NCBI GenBank assembly: GCA_937873535.1
Contig: CALMYA010000053.1
Coordinates: forward strand, 1-12,561
DNA: 12,561 bases
From: an uncultured bacterium
GTDB lineage: Bacteria; Patescibacteriota; Minisyncoccia; Phycocordibacterales; CAIZLB01
Direction: 5' to 3'
A model generated the notes under the pieces. That model was not told the origin of the DNA. It saw only the letters and a program-made list of their open reading frames with translations, and did no database searches. Shown here in pieces: positions 12,412 through 12,561 of the stretch; within the stretch, counting starts at the first letter, position 1; every line of letters starts with the position of its first letter. The position numbers were made by a program, and so were the translations under genes.

Positions 12412-12561
12412 TAAAGGTCGGTTTCGGCGCACTGCAATTGACGCCTTTTCAATATTCAGTACACTTCCAGTTAGAGCCGTTTACGGCTGGAAATTTAATT
12501 TCACCGCGTCCGAGAATTTCAAAATTTCGAAGGCGTACTGCACAAAAACCCCAAAACAAAA

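Overview
The window looks like chromosomal DNA from a small-genome bacterium. A Candidate Phyla Radiation (Patescibacteria, Parcubacteria-like) member is my best guess. I infer this from several short, minimal versions of conserved genes, scarce Shine-Dalgarno motifs, promoters lying almost on start codons, and the gene mix. No 16S rRNA or other phylogenetic marker is present, so this placement is an inference.

Layout: the left edge holds the 5' part of the RNase P RNA gene (minus strand, with a clear promoter). It is divergent from murJ, a lipid II flippase (plus strand). A minus-strand block follows, read from right to left: an OmpR-type response regulator, DsbB, a membrane-anchored DsbA-like thioredoxin, and MscL. 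A 460-base intergenic region then leads to a small RRM RNA-binding protein (plus). After it come an unrecognised small minus-strand ORF with its own promoter and terminator, an N-terminally truncated PurH-type MGS domain (plus), and the ribosome-associated GTPase TypA/BipA (minus). Upstream of typA is a second short minus-strand transcription unit bounded by a TTGACA promoter and a strong terminator, product unknown. The right third is a plus-strand operon for an ABC export system: an HlyD/MacA-like adaptor, a MacB/FtsX-like permease and a LolD/MacB-like ATPase.

The most striking signal is a family of three hairpins (4692-4716, 5237-5287, 6246-6322). All have the same 13-base loop, ATCGCAGATACGC, but two have entirely different perfect stems (19 and 32 bp). 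Two sit directly after the stop codons of the RRM gene and typA, and both present the loop in the same orientation relative to the gene's mRNA. The third has a short 6-bp stem and lies upstream of the RRM gene. A fixed loop on interchangeable, locally derived stems suggests a dispersed sequence-specific element: an RNA-protein binding site in terminators, a DNA uptake signal, or a mobile palindrome.

A second pattern is promoter architecture. dsbA, dsbB and the adaptor gene each carry an extended -10 box (TGnTACAAT) 7-9 bases before the ATG, implying leaderless or nearly leaderless mRNAs.
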